Origin: Brevundimonas subvibrioides ATCC 15264
GTDB taxonomy: Bacteria; Pseudomonadota; Alphaproteobacteria; Caulobacterales; Caulobacteraceae
Length of the DNA stretch: 64,000 bases
NCBI RefSeq assembly: GCF_000144605.1
Contig: NC_014375.1
Coordinates: forward strand, 2,356,001-2,420,000
Direction of reading: 5' to 3'
In this document: piece by piece, positions 62,153 through 64,000 of the stretch
Numbering within the stretch: position 1 is the first letter of the stretch
How the letters are laid out: the number at the start of each line of letters is the position of its first letter
Translations under genes and position numbers: made by a program
Notes under the pieces: model-generated
What the model was told of the DNA's origin: nothing
Databases searched by the model: none
The model's input: only the letters and a program-made list of their open reading frames with translations

Positions 62153-63088
62153 ATGTCCTGGGGCGGGGAGCACGGCGTTCGCATCAGCCTGTCGGCGGTC
62201 GTCATGGCCGTCCGCAACGGCCTGCTGTCCGTGCTGACCACCGAGGATGCGGACGGGGCCCTGGCCCTGCCGTCCGGACCGTTCGATCCGGCCCACGACC
62301 GCACGTTCGAGCGCGCCCTGAGGGCCTTCGTGACCGACCAGACCGGGTTCGGCGTCGGCTTCGTGGAACAGCTCTACACCTTCGGCGACGCGGGACGCGA
62401 CGCGCCGCGTGCCACGCCCGGTCCGGACCAGCAGCGCGAAATCTCGGTCGGCTATCTGGCCCTGACGGCCGATGCCGTCGACGTCGCCCCGCCCGGCGCA
62501 CGATGGACGCCCGTCCTGGACGTCTTCCCGTGGGAGGATCGCCGCGCGGACGGCACCCCGCCGGAGATCCGCGCGGCGGTCACGACCTGGTCCGGCGCGA
62601 ACGCCCGGCGCCTGTCCCGGAGCGAGGCCCTGTTCGCCCTGACGCCCACCGCGCGCTGGGACGAAGGCCGGGTGCTGGAGCGCTATGAACTGCTCTATGA
62701 GGCCGGTCTGGTGGCCGAGGCCGCCCGGGACGGTCTGGAGGCGACGTCCCTGGCGCTGGGGGACCGCCCGATGACGTCCGACCACCGGCGCATCCTGGCG
62801 ACGGGGCTGGGCCGGCTGCGGAGCAAGCTGCGCTATCGTCCCGTGTTGTTCGAGCTGATGCCGCCCACCTTCACCCTGTCGACCCTTCAGTCCGCGGCCG
62901 AGGCCGTCGTCGGGCTGAACCTGCACAAGCAGAACTTCCGTCGCGGGGTCGAGCGGACGGGTCTCGTGACCCCGACCGGCCGCCTGTCCACCGGTACGGG
63001 CGGCCGTCCGGCCGAACTTTTCCGCTTCACGGGGACCGACGTTCAGGACGGCCAGGCCCCCGGTCTGGCCCTGCCGGCCCTTCGCTAG
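62153..63088 (+). CDS. NrtR-like Nudix/winged-helix regulator
   Basis: The 311-aa product has an N-terminal Nudix-like fold (SLSAVVMAVRNGLLSVL at residues 12-28). The Nudix box is degenerate: the segment ALRAFVTDQTGFGVGFVEQ lacks the catalytic Glu residues, so hydrolysis is unlikely. The C-terminal part (residues 220-300) is a winged helix with FTLSTLQSAAEAVVG and RRGVERTGLVTPTG, the NrtR pattern. NrtR represses NAD genes and binds ADP-ribose. Target operators are not seen. It follows the HD gene. Confidence 0.8.
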   Translation: MSWGGEHGVRISLSAVVMAVRNGLLSVLTTEDADGALALPSGPFDPAHDRTFERALRAFVTDQTGFGVGFVEQLYTFGDAGRDAPRATPGPDQQREISVGYLALTADAVDVAPPGARWTPVLDVFPWEDRRADGTPPEIRAAVTTWSGANARRLSRSEALFALTPTARWDEGRVLERYELLYEAGLVAEAARDGLEATSLALGDRPMTSDHRRILATGLGRLRSKLRYRPVLFELMPPTFTLSTLQSAAEAVVGLNLHKQNFRRGVERTGLVTPTGRLSTGTGGRPAELFRFTGTDVQDGQAPGLALPALR

Positions 63089-63176
63089 ATCGCCGCGTCA
63101 TATTCCGGCTTGCGATGCCGCGCCGACGCCATTAGAGAAGCCGCTCGCTTTCGACCGAGCGTTCTTACGGCCCCGC

Positions 63177-63266
<90 letters not shown>

Positions 63267-63309
63267 TTTCCTGAAATCCGAAACGCGGCGCGGCCCGCAC
63301 CCGGCCCCG

Positions 63310-64000
<691 letters not shown>

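Overview
The window is high-GC, densely packed chromosomal DNA from an alphaproteobacterium of the order Caulobacterales, most probably Brevundimonas or a close relative. The evidence is the divK-pleD pair, an SpmX-type muramidase/membrane polarity protein, the flagellin-flaF-flbT cluster with a TPR protein beside flbT, a class I lysyl-tRNA synthetase, and a DNA polymerase IV with an N-terminal zinc ribbon. There are two tRNA genes (Leu-GAG and Ser-CGA). I see no rRNA operon, insertion sequence, prophage or CRISPR array. Many starts are GTG or TTG, and many neighbouring genes overlap by ATGA or GTGA, so translational coupling is common.

Layout. 0-5.6 kb (minus strand): the start of an exported protein, lysK, a membrane protein, a small exported protein, a putative amidoligase, and a PAS-HisKA-receiver protein that lacks a kinase ATPase domain. 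5.8-11.6 kb (plus): queA, radA, cvpA, purF, a VOC protein and an SDR. 11.6-14.5 kb (minus): an L-2-hydroxyglutarate dehydrogenase-like flavoprotein, a lower-GC membrane gene, ratA and lipA. 14.6-25.5 kb: an acyl-AMP ligase, a LigB-type dioxygenase, wrbA, an HExxH protein, an M15 peptidase, a GPH transporter, mazG, a DUF1543/flavoprotein pair, then pleD and divK. 25.6-36.2 kb: dinB, a polysaccharide deacetylase, a RidA/FemAB-like pair, a lipoprotein, a DUF4287 pair, mutL, a low-molecular-weight phosphatase, rsmD and a CPBP protease. 36.1-45.5 kb: a pseudouridine synthase head-to-head with tadA, an MliC-like lipoprotein, aroKB, xerD, a HicA-like toxin pair, accA, an ATM1-type ABC exporter and lipB. 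45.5-52 kb: a FliN-like protein, tRNA-Leu, mgtE, spmX, an isovaleryl-CoA dehydrogenase, a DUF3008 protein and two tandem ExoD proteins. 52-56 kb: a tiny gene with a near-perfect Shine-Dalgarno, then the flagellin region. 56-64 kb: acidic small proteins, a MoxR ATPase, a lipoprotein, an RTX protein, an HD hydrolase, a Nudix/winged-helix regulator, tRNA-Ser and a truncated pobA.

How the genes work together. DivK, PleD and SpmX belong to the cell-polarity and swarmer-to-stalked circuit known from Caulobacter. In that model SpmX localises the kinase DivJ, which phosphorylates DivK and PleD, and PleD makes c-di-GMP. Flagellin, FlaF, FlbT, the TPR/glycosyltransferase-like protein and the FliN-like protein serve motility. 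Motifs of the sigma-54 type (CGGCCCG-N4-TTGC) lie upstream of both the flagellin gene and spmX. Motifs of the alphaproteobacterial general-stress type (GGAAC-N16-CGTT) lie upstream of the MliC-like lipoprotein and of the acidic small-protein pair.

The best candidates for something undescribed are: (1) the 21-codon gene at 52106-52171, which has 13 nt of complementarity to the 16S 3' end and its own hairpins and terminator; (2) the amidoligase coupled by ATGA to a secreted 144-aa protein; (3) the histidine-kinase-like protein without an ATPase domain; (4) the coiled-coil/beta-repeat lipoprotein upstream of an RTX protein that has no local secretion genes. All functions are read from sequence only; no database search was possible.
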